Below, piece by piece: positions 1 through 7,702 of a DNA stretch of 64,000 bases. Numbering within the stretch: position 1 is the stretch's first letter; each line of letters starts with the position of its first letter. Under the pieces are notes generated by a model. That model saw only the letters and a program-made list of their open reading frames with translations. It was not told where the DNA came from and did not search any database. Both the position numbers and the translations under genes were made by a program. Source of the DNA: Desulfuromonadales bacterium (GTDB taxonomy: Bacteria > Desulfobacterota > Desulfuromonadia > Desulfuromonadales > JAGXHI01); assembly GCA_024636295.1 (NCBI GenBank), contig JAGXHI010000061.1:1-64000 (forward strand), read 5' to 3'.

Positions 1-85
1 AGGCACAGAGGCCACGGAGAAAATCGATAAAATCAGAAGGTTTTTCTCTGTGTTCTCCGTGTCTCTAGTGAGCGAAGCAAACGGG
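1..85. repeat. Imperfect inverted repeat (cacagagg/ctctgtg type)
   Basis: The first bases (AGGCACAGAGGCCACGGAG) pair imperfectly with the reverse complement of 42-75 (CTCTGTGTTCTCCGTGTCTC), with an A/T-rich centre. Dispersed phrases of this kind are common between genes in many Proteobacteria and often flank GxxExxY genes, though none is seen next to this copy. The left edge is cut by the window, so the full element cannot be judged. Confidence 0.5.
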
Positions 86-158
86 TGGTGAAATTATTTT
101 CTGGTTACTGGAGCCAAGTGCATAACCAGATAAGTTTTAAGTACCGCGGTCAGCAACT

Positions 159-193
159 GAACCTCGAACCTTGAACCTTGTACCTTGAACCTT
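159..193. repeat. Heptamer tandem repeat upstream of pilC
   Basis: Five consecutive 7-bp units, GAACCTC, GAACCTT twice, GTACCTT and GAACCTT, end about 11 bases before the pilC start codon. The tract lies where the ribosome binding region would be, and the only purine-rich stretch near the start is GAGAGG at about 194-199. Similar 6-7 bp tracts occur upstream of pilR and upstream of the pilM region. Confidence 0.7.
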
Positions 194-204
194 GAGAGGT
201 TTTT

Positions 205-1422
205 ATGCCCAAGTTCACCTGGGAGGGAAAGAATCGCACCGGCAAGGTGCAGAAAGGCGACATGGAAGCCCCCAACGAGGCGGCGGTTACGGCCGCGCTG
301 CGCCGTCAGGGGGTCATGGCGAGCAAGATCAAGGAGCGCGGCAAGGGCCTGGATATCGAGCTCAAAATCCCCGGGATGGAGCCCAAGATTTCCTCCAAGG
401 ACCTGGTCGTCTTCACCCGGCAGTTCGCCACCATGATCGATGCGGGACTTCCCCTGGTGCAGTGTCTGGACATCCTGGCCCGCCAGCAGGACAATTCCAC
501 CTTCAAGAAGATCCTTTCCAAGGTGAAGGAGGACGTGGAGTCGGGATCCACCTTCGCCGATGCTCTGAAAAAACACCCGAAGGCTTTCGACGAGCTGTAC
601 GTGAACCTGGTGGCGGCGGGGGAGGTCGGCGGCATTCTGGATACGATTCTCAACCGGCTGGCGGCGTATATCGAAAAGGCGCTCAAACTGAAAAAGAAGG
701 TCAAGGGGGCCATGACCTACCCGGTGACCATCATCGGAATCGCCGTTGTGGTCATCGCGGTGATCCTGGTGTTCGTCATTCCCACCTTTGAGAAGATGTT
801 CGCTGATTTCGGTGGAACCCTGCCCCTGCCCACCCAGATCGTCATCAATATCAGCAATTTTATCCAGACCTACATCCTGGTCATCATCGGGGCGATCATC
901 GCCTTTATCTTTACGGTCAAGCGGATCTACAAGACGGAAAAAGGACGCGCCTTTATGGATGACTGGGCTCTCAAGCTCCCGGTTATGGGCGTCCTGATCC
1001 GCAAGGTGGCCGTGGCCAAATTCACCCGGACTCTCGGCACCATGATCTCCAGTGGAGTGCCGATTCTCGACGGTCTGGAGATCGTCTCCCGGACCGCCGG
1101 CAACCGGACGGTGGAAAAAGCGATCCAACATGTCAAGCAGAGCATCAGCGAGGGGAAGACGATTGCCGAACCTCTTGAAAAATCAGGAGTTTTCCCTCCA
1201 ATGGTCTGCCAGATGATCTCCGTCGGGGAGCAGTCGGGCTCGATCGACACCATGTTGAACAAGATCGCCGATTTCTACGATGACGAAGTGGACGATGCCG
1301 TGGCGAATCTGACCTCCATGATGGAGCCGATGCTGATGCTCTTTCTCGGCACCACCGTCGGCGGCCTTGTCATCGCGATGTATCTGCCCATATTTAAACT
1401 GGCGGGCACGGTCGGTGGATGA
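205..1422 (+). CDS. pilC: Type IV pilus inner-membrane platform protein PilC
   Basis: PilC is the polytopic inner-membrane platform on which the PilB and PilT ATPases act to polymerise and retract pilin. The 405-residue product has the usual family length and the two repeated T2SF/GspF domains, roughly residues 70-190 and 270-395. Membrane segments are visible around residues 170-192 (after the MTYPVTI motif), 215-235 and 375-395. The conserved pattern FTRQFATMIDAGLPL opens the first domain and FTRTLGTMISSGVPIL the second. The start at 205 gives the standard N-terminus MPKFTWEGK. pilB and pilT, normally just upstream, lie outside the window; pilS and pilR follow, as in Geobacter. Confidence 0.95.
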   Translation: MPKFTWEGKNRTGKVQKGDMEAPNEAAVTAALRRQGVMASKIKERGKGLDIELKIPGMEPKISSKDLVVFTRQFATMIDAGLPLVQCLDILARQQDNSTFKKILSKVKEDVESGSTFADALKKHPKAFDELYVNLVAAGEVGGILDTILNRLAAYIEKALKLKKKVKGAMTYPVTIIGIAVVVIAVILVFVIPTFEKMFADFGGTLPLPTQIVINISNFIQTYILVIIGAIIAFIFTVKRIYKTEKGRAFMDDWALKLPVMGVLIRKVAVAKFTRTLGTMISSGVPILDGLEIVSRTAGNRTVEKAIQHVKQSISEGKTIAEPLEKSGVFPPMVCQMISVGEQSGSIDTMLNKIADFYDDEVDDAVANLTSMMEPMLMLFLGTTVGGLVIAMYLPIFKLAGTVGG

Positions 1423-1580
1423 TGGCGTCGCAAAAATTCCGCCCTGCTGCGTTACGGCGTCTTTTCAGGACCTCGACATACCTGGTGTATGCCTTCGACC
1501 CTGAAAACCCGCCAAGCCTTGCAGGACGAAATTTTTGCTTAGCCATGGCGTCGCAAAAAGTCCGCCCTGCGGCGTTACGG
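1421..1580. repeat. Long imperfect palindrome plus extra half-copy
   Basis: Between pilC and pilS, 1424-1470 (starting TGGCGTCGCAAAAATTCCG) pairs with the reverse complement of about 1498-1546 (ending AAATTTTTGC TTAGCCA), giving arms of about 45-50 bp around a centre that itself contains CATAC/GTATG. A further direct copy of the left arm (ATGGCGTCGCAAAAAGTCCG) follows at 1545-1580. Its position between two co-oriented pil genes means it would be transcribed and could fold into a long hairpin. It encodes nothing recognisable. Confidence 0.7.
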
Positions 1581-1639
1581 GAATTTGGTATTTTGCATAT
1601 TTTCAGTTTTGAACCGCCGGAGAGAAGCGAATTTTCGCC

Positions 1640-3277
1640 ATGGTGAAGATGGAGGCGCTTTCCACAAGGGATGAGGAACGCTATCTGCGCTCCTTGAGAT
1701 GGTTTCTCTTTTTCCGGGTCCTGATTCTCGTTCTTTTCTTTGGCGGCACCAGCCTGCACCAGATGCGCGGGGGGACGGCCCAGACAAATCACGCCCTTTT
1801 CTACATCAGCATCCTGGTGGGCATCTACTGCCTGGAGGCGATCCTCTCCATCATCCTTCTGCCCAGGATCAGCCGACGGAAGTTCTTCGTCCATATCCAG
1901 ATCGTCTGGGATCTCCTGTTCGTCACTTTTCTCATTTATCTGACAGGCGGAATTCAGAGCTTCTTCTCCTTTCTGTACATCTTCATCGTTCTGAGCGCCG
2001 TCATTTTCCTGTCGCGCAAGGAATCCATTTTCGTCGCCTCGGCGGCCGCTATCCTGTACGGCAGTCTCCTCGATCTGCAATTCTACAATTATCTTCCCGG
2101 CATCCCCGGCGTGGTTCATCCCCAGATTTTCGACAGCCGGGATATGTTTTATGCTGTTTTTATCCATGTCATCGCATTTTACCTGACGGCTCTGCTGGGG
2201 GGAACGCTCGGCGACCGGCTGCGAAAGAGCGAGGAAGCCCTGGAGCGCAAGGAGATCGACTATGACGAACTGGAGAATCTTAACCGGACCATTCTGGCCA
2301 ACATCAACAGTGGACTCATGATCGTCAACGCTTCCGGCCGTATTCGCTCCTTCAACCCGGCTGCGGCACATATCACGGGCTATTCGCTGGAAGAGGTCTA
2401 CAACCAGGACGCCCGCGAGATATTTCCGGACATCGAACTCTTTAATGACGATCAGTTCGCGATCATCAGCCGCGGAGAAATGGATTACCTGGACCGATCG
2501 GGAAATCCAAGGACGCTGGGATACGCTACGTCCCTGGTCCACGACTCCCAGCCGGATATAACGGGTCTTCTTGTGACCTTTCAGGACCTGACAACCTTCA
2601 AGCGGATGGAGGAGGAGCTCAAACGCGCCGATCGTCTTGCCGCCGTGGGAAGGCTGGCCTCGGGCATGGCCCATGAAATCCGTAATCCCCTGGCTTCCAT
2701 CAGCGGCTCGGTCCAGCTTCTGATGGAAAGCGGGTCCGTCCATGAGGAAGACCGCCAGCTGATGGAGATCGTGGTCAAGGAGGCGGGGCGGCTGAACGGA
2801 CTGCTCAGCGATTTTCTGATCTTCGCCCGTCCCGGACCTCCGATTCCGGAGCGGGTGAATGTCGCGGAGTTTCTTGAGGAAGTTGCGGATATGATTCGTC
2901 GCGACCTGCGGTTCGATAAGATCGACGTGCAGTGGGAGTATCCCGAAGAGATTTTCCTCCATCTCGACAGGCGGCAACTCAGCCAGGTCCTCTGGAACCT
3001 GCTCATCAACGCAGCCGAGGCGATGTCCGGACTCGGTCGACTGAAGGTCGGAGTGATTCCGGCCGAATCCGCTATTTACGTCGAGGATTCCGGACCGGGC
3101 ATTGCAGAGGATATAAGGAGCAAAATTTTCGATCCCTTTTTCACGACCAAGGAAAAGGGAACGGGCCTGGGGCTGACCACCATCTATGCCATCGTGGAGG
3201 CGCACAAAGGAAAAATAGAAGTTTCCTCTGGCCAGAAGGGCGGGGCGCGGTTTACAATCCGGTTTCCGGAAGGATGA
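1640..3277 (+). CDS. pilS: Sensor histidine kinase PilS
   Basis: PilS is the membrane sensor kinase that phosphorylates PilR to control sigma-54-dependent pilin transcription. The 545-residue protein has about six hydrophobic helices in residues 20-190, a PAS domain at about 215-320 (NINSGLMIVNASGRIRSFNP), a dimerisation/phosphoacceptor domain with the H-box GMAHEIRNPLASI (phosphorylated His345), and a HATPase domain with N-box LLINAAEAM, G1 box VEDSGPGI and the GTGLGL lid. The start at 1640 is chosen because it gives a normal cytoplasmic N-terminus, but the ribosome binding site is weak and codon 4 is also ATG. It sits directly before pilR, separated by repeat-rich DNA. Confidence 0.93.
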   Translation: MVKMEALSTRDEERYLRSLRWFLFFRVLILVLFFGGTSLHQMRGGTAQTNHALFYISILVGIYCLEAILSIILLPRISRRKFFVHIQIVWDLLFVTFLIYLTGGIQSFFSFLYIFIVLSAVIFLSRKESIFVASAAAILYGSLLDLQFYNYLPGIPGVVHPQIFDSRDMFYAVFIHVIAFYLTALLGGTLGDRLRKSEEALERKEIDYDELENLNRTILANINSGLMIVNASGRIRSFNPAAAHITGYSLEEVYNQDAREIFPDIELFNDDQFAIISRGEMDYLDRSGNPRTLGYATSLVHDSQPDITGLLVTFQDLTTFKRMEEELKRADRLAAVGRLASGMAHEIRNPLASISGSVQLLMESGSVHEEDRQLMEIVVKEAGRLNGLLSDFLIFARPGPPIPERVNVAEFLEEVADMIRRDLRFDKIDVQWEYPEEIFLHLDRRQLSQVLWNLLINAAEAMSGLGRLKVGVIPAESAIYVEDSGPGIAEDIRSKIFDPFFTTKEKGTGLGLTTIYAIVEAHKGKIEVSSGQKGGARFTIRFPEG

Positions 3278-3303
3278 GTTTATCACCCCTTGTTTCGAAC
3301 ATC

Positions 3304-3343
3304 GCCCCTCACCCCAACCCTCTCCCACAGAGGGGAGAGGGAG
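3304..3343. repeat. Palindromic repeat, type A copy 1
   Basis: A 40-bp unit opening CCCTCACCCCAACCC and containing the hairpin CCCTCTCCC/GGGAGAGGG around an ACAGAG loop. The same unit recurs six more times between 4980 and 6095. A type B unit (hairpin CCCCTCCC/GGGAGGGG) follows at about 3373-3410. Confidence 0.85.
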
Positions 3344-3410
3344 CGATGCTTAAACATGCATGGAATTTGCTTCCCCTCCCCTTGGTGGGAGGGGATTGGG
3401 GGGAGGGGGG

Positions 3411-3472
3411 ACCCTGGACCCTGGACCCTGAACCTCGAAATCGAAATCGAAATCGAAATCGAAATCGAAATC
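3411..3472. repeat. Short tandem repeats upstream of pilR
   Basis: Three GACCCTG heptamers (about 3411-3431) run into six exact copies of the hexamer GAAATC at 3437-3472. The tract ends 28 bases before the pilR start codon. Slipped-strand changes in copy number would alter promoter or leader spacing, but hexamer changes would not alter a reading frame. Confidence 0.85.
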
Positions 3473-3500
3473 GAACTTTGATGCATAACAGGTACCTGAA

Positions 3501-4892
3501 ATGAAAAAAATGAATAATAGATACCATGTCCTGGTAGTGGACGACGAAGAGAGCATGCGGGAGGTCCTCACTATCATGCTCAAACGTGAGGGATATCGAG
3601 TGGATACGGCTACCGACGGCGGACAGGCGGTCATGCGCATGAAGGATGAATCGTACGATCTCATCATCAGCGACATCAAGATGCCCCGCCTGGACGGATT
3701 TCAGCTCCTTGCTCACGTGAAAGAAAAGTCCCCCGAGACGATGATGATCATGATCACCGCCTTCTCCACCACCGAAGAGGCGGTGGATGCCATGAAGCAG
3801 GGCGCCTACGATTACATCACCAAGCCGTTCAAGAACGAGGAAATCCGCCTGATCGTCAAGAACTCCCTGGAGCGCAAGGCCCTGAAACAGGAGAATCTTC
3901 AGCTGAAGAAGGAATTGGGCCAGCGCTACTCCTTCGGCAATCTCATCGGCAAAAGCAAATGCATGCAGGAGGTCTACGACCTGATCGAAAAGGTGGCGGG
4001 AAGCCGGGTCAACGTGCTGATCACCGGCGAGAGCGGCACCGGCAAGGAACTTGTGGCCAAGGCCGTTCACTACAACAGCCAACGCCGGGACAATCCCTTC
4101 GTTCCCATCAACTGCGGGGCGATCCCGGAGAACCTCCTGGAGAGCGAACTCTTCGGCCACGAAAAAGGCTCCTTCACCGGCGCGGTCCATCAGAAATCGG
4201 GCCTTTTTGAAATAGCCAACGACGGCACCCTCTTCCTGGACGAGATCGGCGAGCTGCCCCCGATGATGCAGGTCAAGCTGCTGCGGGTCCTGCAGGAGCA
4301 GGAATTCAGAAGGGTGGGAGGCACGAAAAACATCCACGTGGACGTGCGGCTCGTCGCCGCCACCAACAAGGACCTCGATGCCGAAGTGGGGCAGGGGAAT
4401 TTCCGCGAGGATCTCTTCTACCGCCTCAACGTCATCCCCGTCGCCCTCCCGTCCCTTCGCGAACGCCGCGAGGACATCCCCCTGCTGGTGGAACATTTCC
4501 TCAAGAAACTGACGGGCGGAGAGGCGATGAAAGTCTCCGAAGGCGCCATGCGGCGGATTCTCGACTACCACTGGCCGGGAAACATCCGCGAGCTGGAAAA
4601 CGCCCTCGAGCGCTGCATCGTCCTCGGTCACGGCGACGAAGTGACCGAGGACTGCCTGCCGGCCCAACTCAAGCATCAGCCCGCCGCCGGCACGGGATTC
4701 ATCAACGAAATCCCCGAAACCGGCCTCGATCTTGACAGCTACCTCGGGGATATCGAACAGGACATCCTCCTCAAAGCCCTGGATCGAACCGGGGGCGTGC
4801 GGAAGAAAGCGGCGGAGCTACTTGGGATTTCCTTCCGGTCCATCCGGTATCGCCTGGCCAAGTTCGGGATTGATCCGGATGGGGAGGAATAG
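3501..4892 (+). CDS. pilR: Sigma-54 response regulator PilR
   Basis: PilR is the NtrC-type activator that drives pilA transcription with RpoN. The 463-residue protein has an N-terminal receiver domain with phosphoacceptor Asp58 ([13 protein letters not shown]), an AAA+ domain with Walker A GESGTGKE near residue 176, the sigma-54 contact loop written GSFTGA rather than the more usual GAFTGA, Walker [12 protein letters not shown] and arginine-rich second region of homology, and a C-terminal Fis-type HTH ([22 protein letters not shown]). It follows pilS, and a matching sigma-54 promoter stands before pilA at 6910-6925. ATG at 3510 is an alternative start. Confidence 0.95.
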   Translation: MKKMNNRYHVLVVDDEESMREVLTIMLKREGYRVDTATDGGQAVMRMKDESYDLIISDIKMPRLDGFQLLAHVKEKSPETMMIMITAFSTTEEAVDAMKQGAYDYITKPFKNEEIRLIVKNSLERKALKQENLQLKKELGQRYSFGNLIGKSKCMQEVYDLIEKVAGSRVNVLITGESGTGKELVAKAVHYNSQRRDNPFVPINCGAIPENLLESELFGHEKGSFTGAVHQKSGLFEIANDGTLFLDEIGELPPMMQVKLLRVLQEQEFRRVGGTKNIHVDVRLVAATNKDLDAEVGQGNFREDLFYRLNVIPVALPSLRERREDIPLLVEHFLKKLTGGEAMKVSEGAMRRILDYHWPGNIRELENALERCIVLGHGDEVTEDCLPAQLKHQPAAGTGFINEIPETGLDLDSYLGDIEQDILLKALDRTGGVRKKAAELLGISFRSIRYRLAKFGIDPDGEE

Positions 4893-4929
4893 GTTAACTG
4901 CTCACACCACGCCCCTCTCCCACGCCTCT

Positions 4930-5496
4930 TATCTCCCCTCCCTTGATGGGAGGGGCCGGGGGAGGGTGATGCAGTCGGTCCCCTCACCCCAACCCTCTCC
5001 CACAGAGGGGAGAGGGAGCTCAAGGCAAAGGCTTCCATCGATCACTTTCATCGCCTCACATTGCAAGGCGATTTGCTCCCCTCCCTTTGATGGGAGGGGC
5101 TGGGGGAGGGTGAAAGCAGTAGATCCCCTCACCCCGACCCTCTCCCACAGAGGGGAGAGGGAGCTAACGGCCAAAGCCCGTTCTTTGACTTGCAGTGATT
5201 TTTCCCCGCCCCTGGTGGGAGGGGATTAAGGGGAGGGTGATGCAGTCGGTCCCCTCACCCCAACCCTCTCCCACAGAGGGGAGAGGGAGCTAAGGCAAAA
5301 TCTTATCACAATCTTATTATGACAATTTGCTCCCCTCCCTTTGATGGGAGGGGCTGGGGGAGGGTGAATTGCAGAAGATCCCCTCACCCCAACCCTCTCC
5401 CACAGAGGGGAGAGGGGGCTAACGGCCAAATCCAGTTTTTTGACTTGCAGTGATTTTTCCCCTCCACCTGGTGGGAGGGGATTAAGGGGAGGGGGG
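4930..5496. repeat. Array of alternating palindromic repeats (A/B units), left half
   Basis: Two kinds of hairpin-forming unit alternate here. Type A (opens CCCTCACCCC, hairpin CCCTCTCCC-ACAGAG-GGGAGAGGG) occurs near 4980, 5125, 5250 and 5380. Type B (hairpin CCCCTCCC-TTTGAT-GGGAGGGG followed by GGGGGAGGGTGA) occurs near 4934, 5080, 5200, 5331 and 5458. Spacers are also repeated: one contains GGCTTCCATCGATCACTTTC, another TTGACTTGCAGTGATTTTTC. This is a REP/BIME-like composite rather than a CRISPR, because unit and spacer lengths vary and spacers are themselves copies. The last type B unit abuts the start codon of the DUF559 gene. Confidence 0.9.
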
Positions 5497-5829
5497 ATGC
5501 CTGTCAATCTAACTGGAACCGCCAGAGGGCTCAGGCAGCGATCCACCGATGCGGAGCGTCTATTGTGGAAGCATCTCAAGGCCAGGCAGATGGCGGGGCT
5601 GAAGTTTCGTCGTCAGGCTCAGATCGGTCGTTTTATCGTCGATTTCGTCTGCTATGAAAAGGCTTTGATTGTTGAAGCCGACGGCGGACAACATGCGATT
5701 GAAAGAGAGAAGGACGAAGAACGGACTCGCTGGTTGAATGCGCAGGGTTACCGAGTGTTGCGATTTTGGAACAATGAGATTCTGACGAACATCGAGGGGG
5801 TTCTAGATGTTGTCAGGGCGCGTATTTGA
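5497..5829 (+). CDS. DUF559 family endonuclease-like protein
   Basis: A 110-residue protein matching the DUF559 family, which has a Vsr-like/PD-(D/E)XK nuclease fold and whose biological role is not established. Visible family features are the N-terminal LRQRSTDAERLLW, then FRRQAQIGRFIVDFVC, the putative metal-binding strand LIVEADGGQH, and the C-terminal LNAQGYRVLRFWNNEI. I choose ATG 5497 because the family starts close to this point; an upstream in-frame extension from 5440 would only translate repeat DNA. The purine run AAGGGGAGGGGGG immediately before the ATG is the end of a type B repeat and would act as the Shine-Dalgarno region. Repeat arrays flank the gene on both sides. Confidence 0.8.
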   Translation: MPVNLTGTARGLRQRSTDAERLLWKHLKARQMAGLKFRRQAQIGRFIVDFVCYEKALIVEADGGQHAIEREKDEERTRWLNAQGYRVLRFWNNEILTNIEGVLDVVRARI

Positions 5830-5867
5830 ACGCCCCAGCTGCCAACTCGCTCCCACGCCTCTTGTCT

Positions 5868-6186
5868 CCCCTCCCTTGATGGGAGGGGTTGGGGGAGGGT
5901 GATGCATTGGGTCCCCTCACCCCAACCCTCTCCCACAGAGGGGAGAGGGAGCTTAGGCAAAGGCTTTCATCGATCACTTTCATTGACCATCGAAGGCGAT
6001 TTGCTCCCCTCCCTTGATAGGAGGGGCTGGGGGAGGGTGATGCAAGTCGGCCCCCCCTCACCCCAACCCTCTCCCACAGAGGGGAGAGGGAGCTTAAGCA
6101 AAGGCTTTCATCGATCACTTTCATTGAACATCGAAGGCGATTTGCTTCCCTCCCTTGATGGGAGGGGCCGGGGGAGGGTGAAATGG
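5868..6186. repeat. Array of alternating palindromic repeats, right half
   Basis: The same A and B units continue after the DUF559 gene: type B near 5868, 6006 and 6148, type A near 5913 and 6056. The spacers at about 5953-6003 and 6095-6145 are nearly identical to each other (GGCTTTCATCGATCACTTTC) and to one on the left side, so the array grew by duplicating an A-spacer-B block. Confidence 0.9.
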
Positions 6187-6268
6187 CTTGTCTTGACCCT
6201 TGCCTCTTCACGTTGTAACGTGAATTTCGGATTGCGATTTTTAACCCCTTTTCATCAGGGAGGTCATT

Positions 6269-6472
6269 ATGGGAACCAGGGAACTTTTAGAGAATGCGCT
6301 TAAACTCAAGCCACAAGAACGCCTGGAGCTTGCCGACCTTTTGCTGGAAAGCCTTGATCGCCCGGATCGGACCATTGAGGAGATATGGACAAAGGAGGCT
6401 CGAAGACGTCTTGAGGCCTACCGTTCCGGGGGGCTGGAAGGAATTCCTTTCGAGGAAGTTTTCGGGGAATGA
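6269..6472 (+). CDS. Addiction-module antitoxin (TIGR02574-like)
   Basis: A 67-residue acidic protein of the small putative addiction-module family, with the pattern LKLKPQERLELADLLLESLD and a C-terminal region rich in Glu. It is the expected size. The gene overlaps the following RelE-type toxin gene by four bases (ATGA), the normal antitoxin-first arrangement. AGGGAGG stands a few bases before the ATG. The pair lies just downstream of the repeat array and upstream of the pilA promoter. Confidence 0.8.
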   Translation: MGTRELLENALKLKPQERLELADLLLESLDRPDRTIEEIWTKEARRRLEAYRSGGLEGIPFEEVFGE

Positions 6473-6759
6473 AGGTGTTGTTTACCCCACCGGCGCGATC
6501 TGAACTCAGCGATGCTGTGATTTTTTACGAGATGCAGCATCCGGGCCTTGGCGCGAGGTTCAAACGTGAAGTCCGCGCCTCGATTCAAAGGCTCGTGGAG
6601 TTTCCTGAATCGGCTTCTCCGGCAGGGTCGGATATTCGAAAAACTTTTATTCGGGCTTTTCCTTACAAGGTAATTTATTCCCTCGAAGGCGATTTCATTC
6701 TGATACTCGCGATCGCGCATCAGCATCGGCTACCCGAATATTGGATCCATCGAAACTAA
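6469..6759 (+). CDS. RelE/ParE-family toxin
   Basis: A 96-residue basic protein of the RelE/ParE superfamily. Family features are the N-terminal FTPPARSELSDAVIFYE, the central RFKREVRASIQRLVEFPE, and the core strand IRKTFIRAFPYKVIYSLEGD followed by a final His-rich strand (ILAIAHQHRLPEYW). RelE members cleave mRNA in the ribosome and ParE members poison gyrase; which target applies cannot be read from the sequence. It is translationally coupled to the antitoxin gene in front. Confidence 0.82.
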   Translation: MKVLFTPPARSELSDAVIFYEMQHPGLGARFKREVRASIQRLVEFPESASPAGSDIRKTFIRAFPYKVIYSLEGDFILILAIAHQHRLPEYWIHRN

Positions 6760-6909
6760 TTCCCCGACATGGTGAATAGCGGCAAAAGTGACGAAAATTG
6801 TTCCTCCATGGTGACGCTGCGTGGCCGGGACAAAGTCGTCGCAAAACCGATTGACGGGAAATACTCAATTTAGGACCTCTTTTCAAGATTTATCTTTTGA
6901 AATAATAAG

Positions 6910-6925
6910 CGGCACGGGAATTGTA
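6910..6925 (+). promoter_or_regulatory. Sigma-54 promoter of pilA
   Basis: CGGCAC-GGGAA-TTGTA fits the -24/-12 consensus TGGCAC-N5-TTGC(A/T) with conserved GG at 6911-6912 and correct spacing; the -12 element has T where C is usual. It lies about 100 bases before the pilA start, and the activator gene pilR is upstream, which is the known arrangement for pilin control. The rest of 6760-7024 holds no gene; PilR sites would be expected upstream of 6910 but I cannot pinpoint them. Confidence 0.75.
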
Positions 6926-7024
6926 TAGATTGGAGGTGTAACACATCAGGTGGTGGAGATTTTGAACCTGTTATGGTCGAAACGGTTTCGACCGCATTTT
7001 ATTTGTCCCTGAAAGGAGATAGGA

Positions 7025-7252
7025 ATGATGCTACAAAAATTTCGCATCAGAAAGAACCAAAAGGGTTTTACCCTGATCGAGCTGCTGATCGTCGTGGCGA
7101 TCATCGGTATCCTGGCGGCGATTGCGATTCCGCAGTTCGCGAGTTATCGGAAGAACGCCTTCAATGCGGCCGCCCAGAGTGACTTGAAGACCATTAAAAC
7201 TGAGTTGGAAGGATACTACACCGATCATTACAACTATCCGGATGCAACGTAA
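7025..7252 (+). CDS. pilA: Short type IV pilin PilA (Geobacter type, PilA-N)
   Basis: Major type IVa pilin. The prepilin has a positively charged leader ending KG, cut by PilD before Phe1, then the class motif FTLIELLIVVAIIGILAAIA with Glu5. The mature chain is only 61 residues, one helix without the globular head of ordinary pilins, as in Geobacter sulfurreducens. Aromatic residues stand at mature positions 1, 24, 27, 32, 50, 51, 55 and 57; positions 1, 24, 27, 32, 51 and 57 are those discussed for conductive pili in Geobacter. Start codons at 7025 and 7028 are both usable after AAAGGAG. Transcription probably starts from the sigma-54 promoter. The next gene encodes the partner head-like protein. 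Confidence 0.95.
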   Translation: MMLQKFRIRKNQKGFTLIELLIVVAIIGILAAIAIPQFASYRKNAFNAAAQSDLKTIKTELEGYYTDHYNYPDAT

Positions 7253-7266
7253 GGAGGAGGTATAAC

Positions 7267-7647
7267 ATGAAAAAATTGTTTGTTTTTTTAGCTATAGGGT
7301 TGATTCTTTCCTCCAACTCTTTCGCAGGTGACACTGATAACACCACTGGCGGGGCGGGTTCGGCCCTCGAACTGAACGGTCTTGTCATTGGGGTCTCCCC
7401 TGACGTGTATGCCTATTACGCTGATGATGGCAATGCAGGCAACTCACAGTGGTTCGGTATTGCAACGGCGCACAAGGGGGGCGATAAGATCTTTGGTGCC
7501 GCCCAGAATAATTCGGCTACTTTCTTCATCGATGTCGGCACGAACACCATAACTGGCCCCCTGTCGGCAGGCGATGACTACAACCTGCCGAATAAGGACC
7601 AAGCTGCTTCTACTGTATACTGGTCGACTTCCGATTGGGATCGTTAA
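7267..7647 (+). CDS. Secreted pilin-partner protein (PilA-C/Spc-like)
   Basis: A 126-residue protein with a clear Sec signal peptide (MKKLFVFLAIGLILSSNSFA, cleavage before GDTDN) and a Gly/Asn/Asp-rich body resembling the globular part of long pilins (ending TASTVYWS-like strand and SDWDR). In Geobacter the gene after short pilA encodes such a protein, described as a short pilin chaperone or as PilA-C that pairs with PilA-N; placement here rests on position and composition more than on a strong motif. It has its own strong ribosome binding site (AAGGAGGAGG) 14 bases after pilA, so the two are co-transcribed. A terminator follows immediately. Confidence 0.8.
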   Translation: MKKLFVFLAIGLILSSNSFAGDTDNTTGGAGSALELNGLVIGVSPDVYAYYADDGNAGNSQWFGIATAHKGGDKIFGAAQNNSATFFIDVGTNTITGPLSAGDDYNLPNKDQAASTVYWSTSDWDR

Positions 7648-7655
7648 CCCTGATT

Positions 7656-7690
7656 CTCCTCCCTGTCTACCCGAACAGGGAGGAGATTTT
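7656..7690 (+). terminator. Rho-independent terminator after the pilA pair
   Basis: Perfect 11-bp stem CTCCTCCCTGT / ACAGGGAGGAG (7656-7666 and 7675-7685) with an 8-base loop, followed by ATTTTATCTTT. It begins eight bases after the stop codon of the pilin-partner gene and should end the pilA transcript, which separates the pilin genes from the ligase gene downstream. Confidence 0.9.
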
Positions 7691-7702
7691 ATCTTTAAAT
7701 AA

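Noticed and set aside
94..1131. 345-residue reverse-strand reading frame
   Set aside because: It is the shadow of pilC; composition is His/Asp/Gly-rich without domains, while pilC motifs on the plus strand are unmistakable.
4930..6186. CRISPR array
   Set aside because: Unit and spacer lengths vary, two different hairpin units alternate, and spacers are copies of each other. No cas gene is present.
4929..6211. Short reading frames with repeated LSPLWERVGVRG-like peptides
   Set aside because: They are translations of the palindromic repeats in several frames and have no start signals or conservation beyond the repeat.
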